64,000 nucleotides of DNA, from NCBI GenBank assembly GCA_018266055.1, contig JAFDYT010000002.1, forward strand, positions 410,373 through 474,372, written 5' to 3'. Numbering within the stretch: position 1 is the first letter of the stretch; each line of letters begins with the position of its first letter. Origin of the DNA: Bacteroidota bacterium (GTDB lineage: Bacteria > Bacteroidota > Bacteroidia > Cytophagales > Cyclobacteriaceae). Under the pieces are notes generated by a model that saw only the letters and a program-made list of their open reading frames with translations, made no database searches and was not told the DNA's origin. Of this stretch, positions 1 through 8,522 are shown piece by piece. A program made the position numbers and the translations under genes.

Positions 1-1275
1 ACAGCCAAGGATAAATTGCTTCTGGCGATCAGTGGCGGCCTCGATTCGATGGTGATGCTTCATTTATTTCAGCAATGTGGTTTTCAATTCGCCGTAGCTC
101 ACGTTAATTTTCAACTGCGTGGTGAGGAATCGGAGGGTGACGAACAATTCTTGAAAGAAGTTTGTCAAAAAAATAGCATCGAATTCTTTTCACAGAAAGT
201 AGACACACAAGCTCACGCCGATCAAACGGGTGAGTCCATTCAGATGGCTGCGCGTACGCTTCGATACAACTGGTTTCAAGCACTGGCCAACGAGCATCAT
301 TTCGATTATATTACTACTGCACATCACGCTAACGACTCCCTCGAAACTATGCTACTCAATCTTGTTCGCGGCTCAGGCCTTGAAGGATTGGATGGAATCA
401 CAGCAAAAAATGGCAAGATCATACGACCCTTGTTGTTTGCGTCGCGTGAAACGATTGAAAAATACGCTAAAGAAAACGCCATCGTCTGGCGTGAAGACCG
501 AAGCAATGCTTCCGACGATTATCAGCGAAATTTCTTGCGTCACCAAGTAGTTCCGCTGCTCAAAAAATTAAACCCTTCACTTGAAAATTCATTCCGCGAA
601 AGCGCGAATAAAATTTCTGGCGGCGTTGCTCTCCTCCATTTTGGGATCGATCAATGGAAGCAAAAGTTTGAGGTTCGTGTCAACGGGTTGATTCGCTGGA
701 AGAAAGAAGGTATAACGCGTTTCGAAAACCCAGGGGGCGTACTTTGGAATTTGGCTAAAACCTACGGATTCAATGCCGACCAATGCGAGCAAGCTGTTCA
801 GGTAATCGGCGAAACTGGCAAACGCTTCCTGTCGGGGTCCCATGAGTTGATTATCGACCGCAGTGAGCTAATCCTTTTGCCCGTGCAAACAGATTCCGGC
901 AATGTAGTTATTGAGGCTACCGACACTCATGTTGAGCGGGGAGACAATCAACTGAAGATTTTAGTGACAAAAAATTCAGGGCATGGTCGTGATCCATTGA
1001 TTGCCGAGCTTGATCGTGATAAAATTACTTTTCCAATCACATGGCGAAGCTGGAAAGCCGGCGACGCCTTCCATCCGCTTGGCATGAGCCATCACAAAAA
1101 AGTCAGTGATTTTCTGGTTGACGAGAAGGTTTCTTTAGCGGACAAAAAAAACGTGTCAGTTCTGGAGTCGGCAGGGGAAATTATTTGGATAGTCGGGTAT
1201 CGAATTGATGATCAGTTTAAAATTTCTGATCAAACCGTCAGCAAAATTTCATTTCAGCTTTCAGTTGAAAAATGA
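1..1275 (+). CDS. tilS: tRNA(Ile)-lysidine synthase, 5' end outside the window
   Basis: TilS uses ATP and lysine to convert the wobble cytidine of the CAU-anticodon tRNA-Ile to lysidine, so the tRNA reads AUA as Ile; it is cytoplasmic and normally essential. The frame is open from base 1 and enters the PP-loop ATP pyrophosphatase signature SGGLDS about 11 codons in, which in the family lies within roughly the first 15-30 residues. The start codon is therefore just outside the window, and the TTG at 16 is only an internal Leu codon. The HANDSLET segment (about residues 108-115) fits the second conserved PP-loop region. About 424 residues are visible, with a C-terminal TilS domain near residues 335-420 (PLG motif in FHPLGM). 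The next gene has its own promoter. Confidence 0.95.
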   Translation, partial: TAKDKLLLAISGGLDSMVMLHLFQQCGFQFAVAHVNFQLRGEESEGDEQFLKEVCQKNSIEFFSQKVDTQAHADQTGESIQMAARTLRYNWFQALANEHHFDYITTAHHANDSLETMLLNLVRGSGLEGLDGITAKNGKIIRPLLFASRETIEKYAKENAIVWREDRSNASDDYQRNFLRHQVVPLLKKLNPSLENSFRESANKISGGVALLHFGIDQWKQKFEVRVNGLIRWKKEGITRFENPGGVLWNLAKTYGFNADQCEQAVQVIGETGKRFLSGSHELIIDRSELILLPVQTDSGNVVIEATDTHVERGDNQLKILVTKNSGHGRDPLIAELDRDKITFPITWRSWKAGDAFHPLGMSHHKKVSDFLVDEKVSLADKKNVSVLESAGEIIWIVGYRIDDQFKISDQTVSKISFQLSVEK

Positions 1276-1303
1276 TTTTTAGCTCGCTCTGAAAGGAATT
1301 GTG

Positions 1304-1311
1304 TATCTTTG
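1304..1311 (+). promoter_or_regulatory. Bacteroidota -7 element (TATCTTTG) for the DEAD-box helicase
   Basis: The octamer fits the Bacteroidota -7 consensus TAnnTTTG exactly. No good TTG lies 19 bases upstream; the matching position reads GCT, so the -33 half is weak. Transcription would start near 1318, giving a leader of about 90 nt before the helicase ATG. Confidence 0.55.
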
Positions 1312-1363
1312 CATCTCGCATTAGTAATTAATCCGAATTTAACGACCAATCGGCTGCATTCTC

Positions 1364-1397
1364 AAGAGGTGTTTATTGTCCGACTCACGTACCTCTT
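1364..1397 (+). repeat. Inverted repeat in the 5' leader of the DEAD-box helicase gene
   Basis: AAGAGGT at 1364-1370 is the exact reverse complement of ACCTCTT at 1391-1397, with a 20-base loop. The 3' arm ends 13 bases before the ATG at 1411, so the hairpin would sit next to the ribosome entry region. No U-run follows, so it is not a terminator. Leaders of cold-inducible DEAD-box helicases are often regulatory; that this hairpin is regulatory is inference. Confidence 0.4.
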
Positions 1398-1410
1398 CTA
1401 AAAATTTAAC

Positions 1411-2727
1411 ATGTCATTTGAAAAACTGAATCTCATTGAGCCTATTCTTCGTGCGCTAAAAGCAGAAGGATACACGAAACCTACACCCATCCAGGAACAA
1501 TCCATTCCGGTATTACTGGAACGAAAAGACCTGTTGGGCTGCGCACAGACCGGCACCGGAAAGACGGCTGCCTTCGCCATTCCAATTTTACAACTACTTC
1601 ATCAGGATGAGCTTTACAAAAAAGGGCCCGACGGAATCAAAGCGCTGATCCTTACCCCTACGCGCGAGCTCGCCATCCAAATTGGCGAAAGCTTTGCTGC
1701 CTACGGAAAATACCTTCGCATTACGCACACCGTCATTTTTGGGGGTGTGGGACAAAAGCCACAAACTGATGCTTTGCGCTCTGGCGTCGATGTCGTGATC
1801 GCCACACCGGGTCGTCTGCTCGACTTGATGAACCAGGGATTTATTCACCTTCAGCATTTGAAAATGTTCGTGCTTGATGAAGCCGACCGTATGCTCGACA
1901 TGGGTTTCATTCACGACGTAAAAAAGATTATTGCACGCCTTCCGCACAAAAGACAGACGTTATTTTTCTCGGCTACTATGCCTCCGGAAATCTCCAAGCT
2001 GGCCGGTACAATCCTTACCCATCCTGTAAAGGTGGAAGTGACACCGGTATCTTCTACAGCGAATACCATTCAGCAGTCGGTTTATTTTGTAGATCGGAAA
2101 GACAAGCGAAAGTTGCTTCATCATCTGCTGCAAGATCGCTCACTGGTCACAGCACTTGTATTCACGCGCACCAAGCACGGCGCCAACAAAGTAGCTGAAG
2201 ATCTTGAGAAATCCGGGATCAGAGCTGAGGCCATTCACGGCAACAAATCACAAACAGCACGCCAGCGTGCACTGTCTAATTTCAAATCTAAAGTTACGCG
2301 CGTGTTGGTGGCTACCGACATTGCAGCGCGCGGTATTGACATCGATGAGCTCTCGCACGTAATTAATTATGAGTTGCCCAATGTACCCGAAACGTATGTA
2401 CACCGCATTGGCCGCACTGGGCGCGCCGGAGCTTCGGGCAAGTCCATTTCGTTTTGCGATGAAGAAGAAAAGGAATTTCTGCACGACATTCAAAAGCTGA
2501 TCGGCAAAGCTATTCCCGTAGTTGAAGATCAGCCGTACCACATGACACACGTGGGTATGCCAAAAGCGCTGCCAGCAATCAGGCAGCCCAGGGAAAAGAA
2601 TTTCAGAAACAATCGTGGCAGAAACAGTCAAGGTAGAAACTCCAACCATCGTGGCCACGGCGGTTCCTCTTCTAAAAGAAATTCTAATCAGGGATGGGGA
2701 AGCGAGCGGCGCGGCGGTTCACGCTAG
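1411..2727 (+). CDS. rhlE: DEAD-box ATP-dependent RNA helicase, RhlE type
   Basis: ATP-dependent RNA helicase that remodels RNA duplexes in ribosome assembly or RNA decay, often induced by cold. All core motifs are visible: Q motif (PTPIQEQ near residue 25), Walker A (AQTGTGKT near 44), [17 protein letters not shown] with DRMLDMGF (near 155), SAT (near 187), and in the second RecA domain [10 protein letters not shown] and HRIGRTGR (near 330). The core is about 375 residues, followed by a basic Arg/Gly/Asn-rich tail of about 50 residues that probably binds RNA nonspecifically. The ATG is the natural start because MSFEKLNL is the family N-terminus. It has its own promoter and a long leader with an inverted repeat. 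It converges on the sigma factor gene with an 8-base gap. RhlE rather than DeaD/CsdA is inferred from size and the simple tail. Confidence 0.93.
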   Translation: MSFEKLNLIEPILRALKAEGYTKPTPIQEQSIPVLLERKDLLGCAQTGTGKTAAFAIPILQLLHQDELYKKGPDGIKALILTPTRELAIQIGESFAAYGKYLRITHTVIFGGVGQKPQTDALRSGVDVVIATPGRLLDLMNQGFIHLQHLKMFVLDEADRMLDMGFIHDVKKIIARLPHKRQTLFFSATMPPEISKLAGTILTHPVKVEVTPVSSTANTIQQSVYFVDRKDKRKLLHHLLQDRSLVTALVFTRTKHGANKVAEDLEKSGIRAEAIHGNKSQTARQRALSNFKSKVTRVLVATDIAARGIDIDELSHVINYELPNVPETYVHRIGRTGRAGASGKSISFCDEEEKEFLHDIQKLIGKAIPVVEDQPYHMTHVGMPKALPAIRQPREKNFRNNRGRNSQGRNSNHRGHGGSSSKRNSNQGWGSERRGGSR

Positions 2728-2735
2728 TGCCAGCA

Positions 2736-3350
2736 TCAAAGGTGCTCCTTTTTGTTTTTGACTAAGTCATAGAGCAGCTCGCGGGCGCGGTGCAATTGTG
2801 CCTTGACGGTACCGAGTGGTGCATCAAGTTCTACGGCGATTTCTTCGTAGCTCAGCTCATGAAAGTAGCGCAGGCGCACCAGCTTTTGGTATTTGGCAGG
2901 AAGCATGCTTACAAAAACCTGAATGAGCTCTTCCTTTTGAGAGCGAATGGCTTCTTCCTGTGGATCGAGGTTTCCCTGATCTTCCACATCAATGCTCACC
3001 GACTGGCCGTCGTCGTCGGTGTAGGTGTTTTCAATACTAAGGGTGTTGAGTTTTTTCTTGCGGATGTAATCAATAGTATTGTTGGTGGCAATGCGGAAAA
3101 GCCACGTGCTGAACGTAAAGTCTTTTTTGAATTTATGAAGGCTGCGAAAGGCTTTGCTGAACGACTCCATGGTAAGGTCTTCGGCGTCGTCGATGTTGCG
3201 CACCATTTTCAGAATCATGTGGTACACAGGGCGCTTGTAGCGTTGCAAAAGTTTTGCATAGGCCTTGTCGTCACCCCCCACGGCCATGTCAATCAACTTA
3301 AAATCTTCGAGAGCCTTTGACGAGAACCGGCCTTCTTCTAATTCTTCCAT
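2736..3350 (-). CDS. ECF-type RNA polymerase sigma factor
   Basis: A 204-residue sigma-70 family factor of the extracytoplasmic-function class, with only regions 2 and 4. Region 2 spans about residues 35-105 (YHMILKMVRNIDDAEDLTMESF, then the -10 binding FSTWLFRIATNNTIDYIR). Region 4 spans about 145-197 (YFHELSYEEIAVELDAPLGTVKAQLHRAREL, a clear helix-turn-helix). An acidic linker (about 108-132) joins them. No anti-sigma gene is adjacent, so it may be a constitutive or differently controlled ECF factor. Its start lies inside the end of the upstream glycosyltransferase gene (13-base overlap), so the two are translationally linked; whether the sigma factor controls envelope genes is inference. 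Confidence 0.92.
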   Translation of the reverse strand: MEELEEGRFSSKALEDFKLIDMAVGGDDKAYAKLLQRYKRPVYHMILKMVRNIDDAEDLTMESFSKAFRSLHKFKKDFTFSTWLFRIATNNTIDYIRKKKLNTLSIENTYTDDDGQSVSIDVEDQGNLDPQEEAIRSQKEELIQVFVSMLPAKYQKLVRLRYFHELSYEEIAVELDAPLGTVKAQLHRARELLYDLVKNKKEHL

Positions 3351-4459
3351 TTTACTTTTTTAACGATCAGTGCCTTCGCCCCGGTTACAAGGTAATAAAA
3401 GGCAAACATAAAATCTAAAAAAGGCGCTTTCCAGGCTTCAAACGAAGTTCCCATGCGCTTTGGCGCAATGTGCATCACCGCGATTAGCAAGGCCCACCGC
3501 ACTGCAAAAACTGCGAGCAGGAAATTCATCCACGGCAGAAAAAAAAGTGCCGGCAGCGCCACGAACCAAGTCAGCAGCCAGGTGCCTGAAAACATTCCGA
3601 GCAAAAACTTGTCCGAAAATTTATAATACTTCCCTACCGATAAATGCCTGAATTTTTGATGGAAGAACTCTGACCAGGTGGCCTTCGGTTTGGAGTACAC
3701 GAGCGCATTCGGCTCGAGCGCCACTAGGGTATTGCCTGCTGTAGCATGTTGGTTGACAAACAAATCGTCGTCGCCGCCAGTCACGCCGAGGTGGTCGTTA
3801 AATCCTTTGTTCTCCAAAAAAAGCTCTTTGCGATACGCCAGGTTTCGGCCTACGCCCATGTAGGGTTTGCCCAGCAACGCCATGCCAATGAATTGAATTC
3901 CCGTAAGGAAAGATTCGAATCGAATAAATGAATTGAGTACACCCGGTGCTTTCAGGTACGGAGAAAACCCCAACACAATTTTTGTCGACTCGGTCATCCG
4001 CGAAGTCATCGAAGCAATCCACAAATTGGAAGCCGGACGGCAATCGGCATCGGTAAGCAACACCCACGAGTACCGCGCTGCTTTGATCCCCAATGTAAGC
4101 GCAAATTTTTTGCCGTTGATGTGCTCCGGTTTTTGTGTAACCCGTACCATTTTCAATCGGCTGTCTTCTTTGGTAGCCTGTAGCAAATAGTCGTAGGTGC
4201 CGTCATTGCAGCGGTCCTCCACGATGATCAATTCAAATTCAGAATGATCCTGAGCCAACAACAAAGGCACCAACTCGCGCAGGTTTTCTTCTTCGTCGTG
4301 TGCACACACGATGACCGAAACAGGCGTCACCGAATCTGTTTTTAGCACTGGCTTTCGCCGGAAGGCAAACAAGTATAAAATCAAAAAAGTGAGCTGCGTC
4401 ACCAGGATGAACAAGGAAGCAAAACCGAGTAGCTGCAAAAGTTGAATTTTTGAAGACAC
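3338..4459 (-). CDS. Membrane-associated family 2 glycosyltransferase
   Basis: Transfers a sugar from a nucleotide donor to an envelope acceptor that the sequence does not identify. An N-terminal membrane segment (about residues 9-33) is followed by a GT-A domain starting at VSVIVCAHDEEENL (about 47), with the EDR acidic motif (about 81) and the DxD motif in LTDADC (137-139). Two or three membrane segments follow near the C-terminus (about 283-370). This resembles polyprenyl-sugar or cellulose-synthase-like GT2 enzymes. The 373-codon form starts with GTG at 4459, but that G is also the last base of a perfect -7 element, so translation may start later, for example at the TTG codon for residue 8. 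The end overlaps the sigma factor start. Confidence 0.88.
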   Translation of the reverse strand: MSSKIQLLQLLGFASLFILVTQLTFLILYLFAFRRKPVLKTDSVTPVSVIVCAHDEEENLRELVPLLLAQDHSEFELIIVEDRCNDGTYDYLLQATKEDSRLKMVRVTQKPEHINGKKFALTLGIKAARYSWVLLTDADCRPASNLWIASMTSRMTESTKIVLGFSPYLKAPGVLNSFIRFESFLTGIQFIGMALLGKPYMGVGRNLAYRKELFLENKGFNDHLGVTGGDDDLFVNQHATAGNTLVALEPNALVYSKPKATWSEFFHQKFRHLSVGKYYKFSDKFLLGMFSGTWLLTWFVALPALFFLPWMNFLLAVFAVRWALLIAVMHIAPKRMGTSFEAWKAPFLDFMFAFYYLVTGAKALIVKKVKWKN

Positions 4460-4488
4460 AAATATAAAGCAGGTTTGCGGTATTGAAA
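4459..4488 (-). promoter_or_regulatory. Promoter of the glycosyltransferase-sigma factor operon
   Basis: On the minus strand TATATTTG (4466-4459) matches TAnnTTTG exactly. Nineteen bases upstream stands TTT (4488-4486), two of three for the -33 TTG. The last base of the -7 element coincides with the first base of the annotated GTG, which argues for a leaderless or downstream start. Confidence 0.5.
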
Positions 4489-4542
4489 GTGAATTAAGAA
4501 ATCATTGATTTCCAACGGTAAACGGGTAACAGTTAAATAAAG

Positions 4543-4550
4543 TATTTTTG
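4543..4550 (+). promoter_or_regulatory. -7 element (TATTTTTG) for tgt
   Basis: Matches TAnnTTTG and ends 8 bases before the tgt ATG (4559), so the mRNA would be leaderless or nearly so. No TTG is found at the expected -33 position. Confidence 0.45.
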
Positions 4551-4558
4551 CCGCCGGA

Positions 4559-5689
4559 ATGAAATTTACACTCACCGCCACCGACCCACATTCAAAGGCA
4601 CGCGCAGGCATGATCACTACCGATCATGGGCAAATACCCACTCCTATCTTCATGCCCGTAGGCACAGCCGGTTCGGTGAAGGCCGTTCATCAGCGTGAAC
4701 TCAAAGATGACATCAAGGCGAAAATTATTTTAGGAAATACCTACCACCTGTACCTTCGTCCGGGGCTTGATATTATTGAGAAAGCCGGTGGACTTCATAA
4801 GTTCAACGGATGGGATCGCCCCATCCTCACCGACAGCGGTGGCTATCAGGTATATTCGCTTGGCGCTAACCGTAAAATCAAAGAAGAAGGGGTCGTCTTT
4901 AAATCGCACATCGACGGATCGAAGCATACCTTCTCACCCGAAAGTGTAATGGACATAGAGCGCACCATCGGCGCCGACATCATCATGGCATTCGATGAGT
5001 GCACGCCTTACCCGTGTGAGTATGCCTACGCCAAAAAATCGATGGAACTCACGCACCGCTGGCTCAAACGCTGCATCGACCGGGTAGATCAAACACAGCC
5101 CAAGTACGGCTACGAGCAGGCCTTATTTCCGATTGTTCAGGGAAGCGTGTATAAGGATCTTAGAATTCAATCGGCTGAGTTTGTGGCAGCGCAACAGCAG
5201 CAAGGCAATGCCATCGGCGGGCTTTCGGTTGGTGAACCGCACGAGATGATGTATGAAATGACGGAGTTAGTATGCGGAATCCTCCCTACGGATAAGCCGC
5301 GTTACCTGATGGGGGTAGGCACACCCGAAAATATTCTAGAGTGTATCGCCCTTGGCATTGATATGTTCGATTGCGTGATGCCCACCCGCAATGCGCGCAA
5401 CGGCATGCTCTTTACCACCCAGGGAATCATCAACATCCGCAATGAAAAGTGGAAAGACGACCTCAGTCCGCTGGATACCGGACTCGACGGATATGTCAGT
5501 AATTTCTATTCAAAAGCCTATTTACGGCACCTGATTATCGCCAAAGAAATTTTAGGCGCGCAAATTGCTTCTATCCACAACCTCACCTTCTATCTTTGGC
5601 TGGTTGACCAGGCCAGAAAGAAGATTGAAGAGGGCACTTTCGTGGAATGGAAAAACAAAATGGTGAAAACCGTATCCGATAGACTGTAA
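4559..5689 (+). CDS. tgt: Queuine tRNA-ribosyltransferase (tRNA-guanine transglycosylase)
   Basis: Exchanges guanine-34 of tRNAs with GUN anticodons for preQ1 on the way to queuosine. The 376-residue protein has the family length. Visible are the proton acceptor motif TDSGGYQV (Asp near residue 92), GGLSVGE, and the nucleophile region FDCVMPTRNARNG (Asp near 269). The usual zinc site CxCxxC before the final His is absent: the stretch that should carry it reads LDGYVSNFYSKAYLRHL, although the final His (SIHNLTFY) remains. The rest of the enzyme is intact, so this looks like a zinc-free variant rather than a pseudogene. The stop codon shares one base with the lptG ATG, so the two are coupled. 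Upstream lies a -7 element and almost no leader. Confidence 0.95.
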   Translation: MKFTLTATDPHSKARAGMITTDHGQIPTPIFMPVGTAGSVKAVHQRELKDDIKAKIILGNTYHLYLRPGLDIIEKAGGLHKFNGWDRPILTDSGGYQVYSLGANRKIKEEGVVFKSHIDGSKHTFSPESVMDIERTIGADIIMAFDECTPYPCEYAYAKKSMELTHRWLKRCIDRVDQTQPKYGYEQALFPIVQGSVYKDLRIQSAEFVAAQQQQGNAIGGLSVGEPHEMMYEMTELVCGILPTDKPRYLMGVGTPENILECIALGIDMFDCVMPTRNARNGMLFTTQGIINIRNEKWKDDLSPLDTGLDGYVSNFYSKAYLRHLIIAKEILGAQIASIHNLTFYLWLVDQARKKIEEGTFVEWKNKMVKTVSDRL

Positions 5690-6780
5690 TGAAACTGATC
5701 GACCGCTATATCATCAAACAAGTACTCACCACCTTCTTTTTCGTGCTGATGATTCTGGTGGCGGTGATCACCGTGATCGACATCACCGAAAAGGTGGACA
5801 AATTCAACGATCATCATCTCAAGCTGGATATTATTCTGGCTTATTACTTCGACTTCATTCCGTGGATATCCGGACTTCTCACACCCATCATTTGCTTCAT
5901 CGCCATTGTGTATGTCACCTCGCGCATGGCCTCACGCACGGAGATCATTGCCATCCTCAGCAGCGGCGTGAGTTTTATGCGGCTATTGGTGCCATACTTC
6001 ATCGCCTCGTCGGTAATTGCCATTCTCAGTTTTGTATTCAATGGTTGGGTGATACCCCATTCTAACCGCGACCGACTCAATTTTGAAATGCAGTATTTCC
6101 AGAATAAATATTATTTCGAGCGGCGCAACGTACACATGCAAACCGCACCCAACGTTTTTCTCTACATCCAAACTTTCAACAACCAATCCAATACAGGCTA
6201 CCAATTCAGTCTTGAAAAATTTGATGACAACCGGCTGATGGAAAAACTAACGGCCGACAACATTCAGTGGGACAGTGTGAAGAACAAGTGGACACTGCAT
6301 TACTGGAAGAAGCAAAAGGTCGATAACATCTTCGAAGTTAACTCGAAGGGCAGTCTGGCCGAGCGCGGCTATTCGCTAGACACCACGCTGATCATCACGC
6401 CTGCCGATTTTGAAAACGATGCCCACAAATACGATGGCATGACCATTCCCGAACTCACGCACGAGATTGCACAACTTCGCTTTCGCGGAACGACAGGTGT
6501 AGAAGCTTACGAAACCGAGCGGCACATCCGGTTCGCGGCGCCGTGCACCACCTTTGTGCTTGTGTTTATGGGCGTAATTGTGTCTGCACGTAAAAGTCGA
6601 GGCGGCACGGGCTTTCAAATCGCGTTGGGTTTTTCGCTGGCATTTATATTCATTTTGTTTTTCACGATGACGCGCACCTTCGCCGAAACCGGATCGCTAA
6701 GCCCGGTGGTGGCGGCGTGGCTGCCCAACACCATCTTTGGCGTTATTTCTTTGATCATGTATAAATACGTGCCTCGTTGA
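5689..6780 (+). CDS. lptG: LPS export ABC transporter permease, LptF/LptG family
   Basis: Inner-membrane permease of the Lpt machine, which takes LPS from the inner membrane to the periplasmic bridge. The 363-residue protein has the YjgP/YjgQ pattern: MKLIDRYIIKQVL at the N-terminus, three membrane segments within the first ~120 residues, a periplasmic beta-jellyroll (about 130-270) and three C-terminal membrane segments. Translation is coupled to tgt (TAATG, one-base overlap) and to the following transporter (TTGA, four-base overlap). The choice of LptG over LptF is uncertain because the two are paralogues and only one is present here. Confidence 0.9.
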   Translation: MKLIDRYIIKQVLTTFFFVLMILVAVITVIDITEKVDKFNDHHLKLDIILAYYFDFIPWISGLLTPIICFIAIVYVTSRMASRTEIIAILSSGVSFMRLLVPYFIASSVIAILSFVFNGWVIPHSNRDRLNFEMQYFQNKYYFERRNVHMQTAPNVFLYIQTFNNQSNTGYQFSLEKFDDNRLMEKLTADNIQWDSVKNKWTLHYWKKQKVDNIFEVNSKGSLAERGYSLDTTLIITPADFENDAHKYDGMTIPELTHEIAQLRFRGTTGVEAYETERHIRFAAPCTTFVLVFMGVIVSARKSRGGTGFQIALGFSLAFIFILFFTMTRTFAETGSLSPVVAAWLPNTIFGVISLIMYKYVPR

Positions 6781-7685
6781 AAACTACCGCCGGAGATTAT
6801 ATCAAACTTCACTTCCTCGTTTTCCTGTTCGGCTTTACGGCCATTCTCGGCAAACTGATTTCATTGCCCAATGTGGAGATGGTGTTTTACCGCACGTTGC
6901 TGGCGGCAGCAGGCATGGCGGTGGTGATCACCATTACCAACCGGTCGTTTATCGTGCCCACACGCTCCGATTTTTTCAAAATGCTTTTTACCGGCCTGAT
7001 TGTAGCCGCCCACTGGCTTACGTTTTTTGGTTCCGGGCGGTTAGCCAATCCTTCGGTAAGCCTGGTCGGCTTTGCCACGTGCTCCTTTTGGGCTGCACTG
7101 ATCGAGCCGATCGTCAAAGGCAAAAAGATCAGGCCGATGGAAGTGGGGCTGGGTATCGCCGTGCTGGTAGGACTTTACATCATCTTCTCTTTCAATTTTG
7201 ATTATCCTTTAGGATTGTTGCTGGGCATCGCATCGGGGCTCACCGCGGCGCTCTTCAGCGTGATTAACTCAAAGATGGTGACGCGCATTTCGTCATTTAC
7301 CATCACGTTTTACGAAATGATCGGAGCGTGTCTGGGCATCCTGATTTTCTTTCCATTTTATAAATCCAGTTTTTCCGACGGGTCGCTTCATTTGGCGCCT
7401 TCGCCGGCCGATTGGTTTTACCTGGCCATGCTCGGGTGGGTTTGCTCGGTGTATGCGTATTCGCAAATGATCGACCTGAGTAAAAAACTGTCGGTATTTT
7501 TTATTCAGCTTGCGCTGAACCTTGAACCGGTTTATGGAATCGGGCTTGCGATTTTGATTTTCGGAAAACAGGAAGTGATGGGCTGGAATTTTTACGTAGG
7601 CACTTTGGTGATTCTCACCGCCGTGGCGCTTTACCCGATTTTAAAACGAAGATTCGAACATCACTTCAATTCGCCACTCCAGTAA
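6777..7685 (+). CDS. EamA-family (DMT superfamily) membrane transporter
   Basis: A 302-residue inner-membrane protein with about ten hydrophobic segments arranged as two EamA repeats (about residues 10-140 and 150-295), typical of drug/metabolite exporters. The substrate cannot be told from sequence. The best start is TTG at 6777, within a TTGA overlap with the lptG stop, the equivalent of the common ATGA coupling. The first ATG downstream is residue 34 and would delete the first membrane segment (KLHFLVFLFGFTAILGKLISLP). The 3' end overlaps convergent ispE by 25 bases. Confidence 0.86.
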   Translation: MKTTAGDYIKLHFLVFLFGFTAILGKLISLPNVEMVFYRTLLAAAGMAVVITITNRSFIVPTRSDFFKMLFTGLIVAAHWLTFFGSGRLANPSVSLVGFATCSFWAALIEPIVKGKKIRPMEVGLGIAVLVGLYIIFSFNFDYPLGLLLGIASGLTAALFSVINSKMVTRISSFTITFYEMIGACLGILIFFPFYKSSFSDGSLHLAPSPADWFYLAMLGWVCSVYAYSQMIDLSKKLSVFFIQLALNLEPVYGIGLAILIFGKQEVMGWNFYVGTLVILTAVALYPILKRRFEHHFNSPLQ

Positions 7686-8470
7686 TCCATGCCGGGGAAA
7701 TCCTGCTTCAGGTCTACAGGTTTTTCAAATAGTCCGAAAACACTCGCGCCGGAGCCGCTCATGCAGGCATACGTAGCGCCAAGCGAATACAATTTCTCTT
7801 TCGCTCCTTGAATCTGTGGATACTTTTTAAAAATCGTTTTTTCAAAATCGTTGACCAGTTTGTCTTTCCATTGCCCCACCGGAAGACGCACTATTTCCTG
7901 AACGGAAATTTCAGGCTTAGCGGGAGTAATCCCTGCATAGGCTTCAGCAGTTGAAACATGAACGTCAGGTTTCACCAGAACAAGAAACCAGCCGCCCAAC
8001 TCAAGCTGCGCCGCCGTCAAAACTTCACCACGACCGGTTCCGATTTTGGGTTTGTCTTCCAGAAAAAAAGCACAATCGCTTCCCAGTTGGGCTGCATAGT
8101 TTTGCAATTGCTCAGCGTTGAGGTGAAGGTGGAAGAGTGAATTCAACGTGCGTAGGGTAAACGCTGCATCGGATGAGCCTCCGCCCAATCCGGCGCCCAT
8201 TGGAATACTTTTATGCAAATGAATTTTTACCGGACTGAGCTCGAAGTCCTTTTTTAGTAATTGGTAGGCTTTTATACAGAGATTATCCTCAGCGCGTCCC
8301 GGTACGGCAATCCCGGAATAGTCCACTGAAAATTCAGCTGCCCTGATGACCTCCAGCATATCGGTGCGCGGCACCGGGTAAAAGCACGTTTCAATATCAT
8401 GAAAGCCATCGCTCCGCTTCGCTACCACATGCAGCCCAAGGTTTATTTTGCAATGGGGAAAACTTACCAT
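7661..8470 (-). CDS. ispE: 4-diphosphocytidyl-2-C-methyl-D-erythritol kinase
   Basis: ATP-dependent kinase of the non-mevalonate (MEP) isoprenoid pathway; it phosphorylates the 2-hydroxyl of CDP-methylerythritol. A GHMP kinase of 269 residues with the expected N-terminus (KINLGLHVVAKRSDGFHDI), the ATP-binding glycine loop PMGAGLGGGSSDAAF (about residues 91-105), and the C-terminal CMSGSGASVFGLF loop. It lies 52 bases downstream of fabI on the same strand and probably shares its transcript. Its last 25 bases overlap the convergent transporter gene, so antisense effects at the 3' ends are possible. Confidence 0.95.
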   Translation of the reverse strand: MVSFPHCKINLGLHVVAKRSDGFHDIETCFYPVPRTDMLEVIRAAEFSVDYSGIAVPGRAEDNLCIKAYQLLKKDFELSPVKIHLHKSIPMGAGLGGGSSDAAFTLRTLNSLFHLHLNAEQLQNYAAQLGSDCAFFLEDKPKIGTGRGEVLTAAQLELGGWFLVLVKPDVHVSTAEAYAGITPAKPEISVQEIVRLPVGQWKDKLVNDFEKTIFKKYPQIQGAKEKLYSLGATYACMSGSGASVFGLFEKPVDLKQDFPGMDYWSGELK

Positions 8471-8522
8471 GCACAGGTTGTTAACAGCGAATCAAGAAAC
8501 AAGAGTGAAGCCTTGCGACCTA

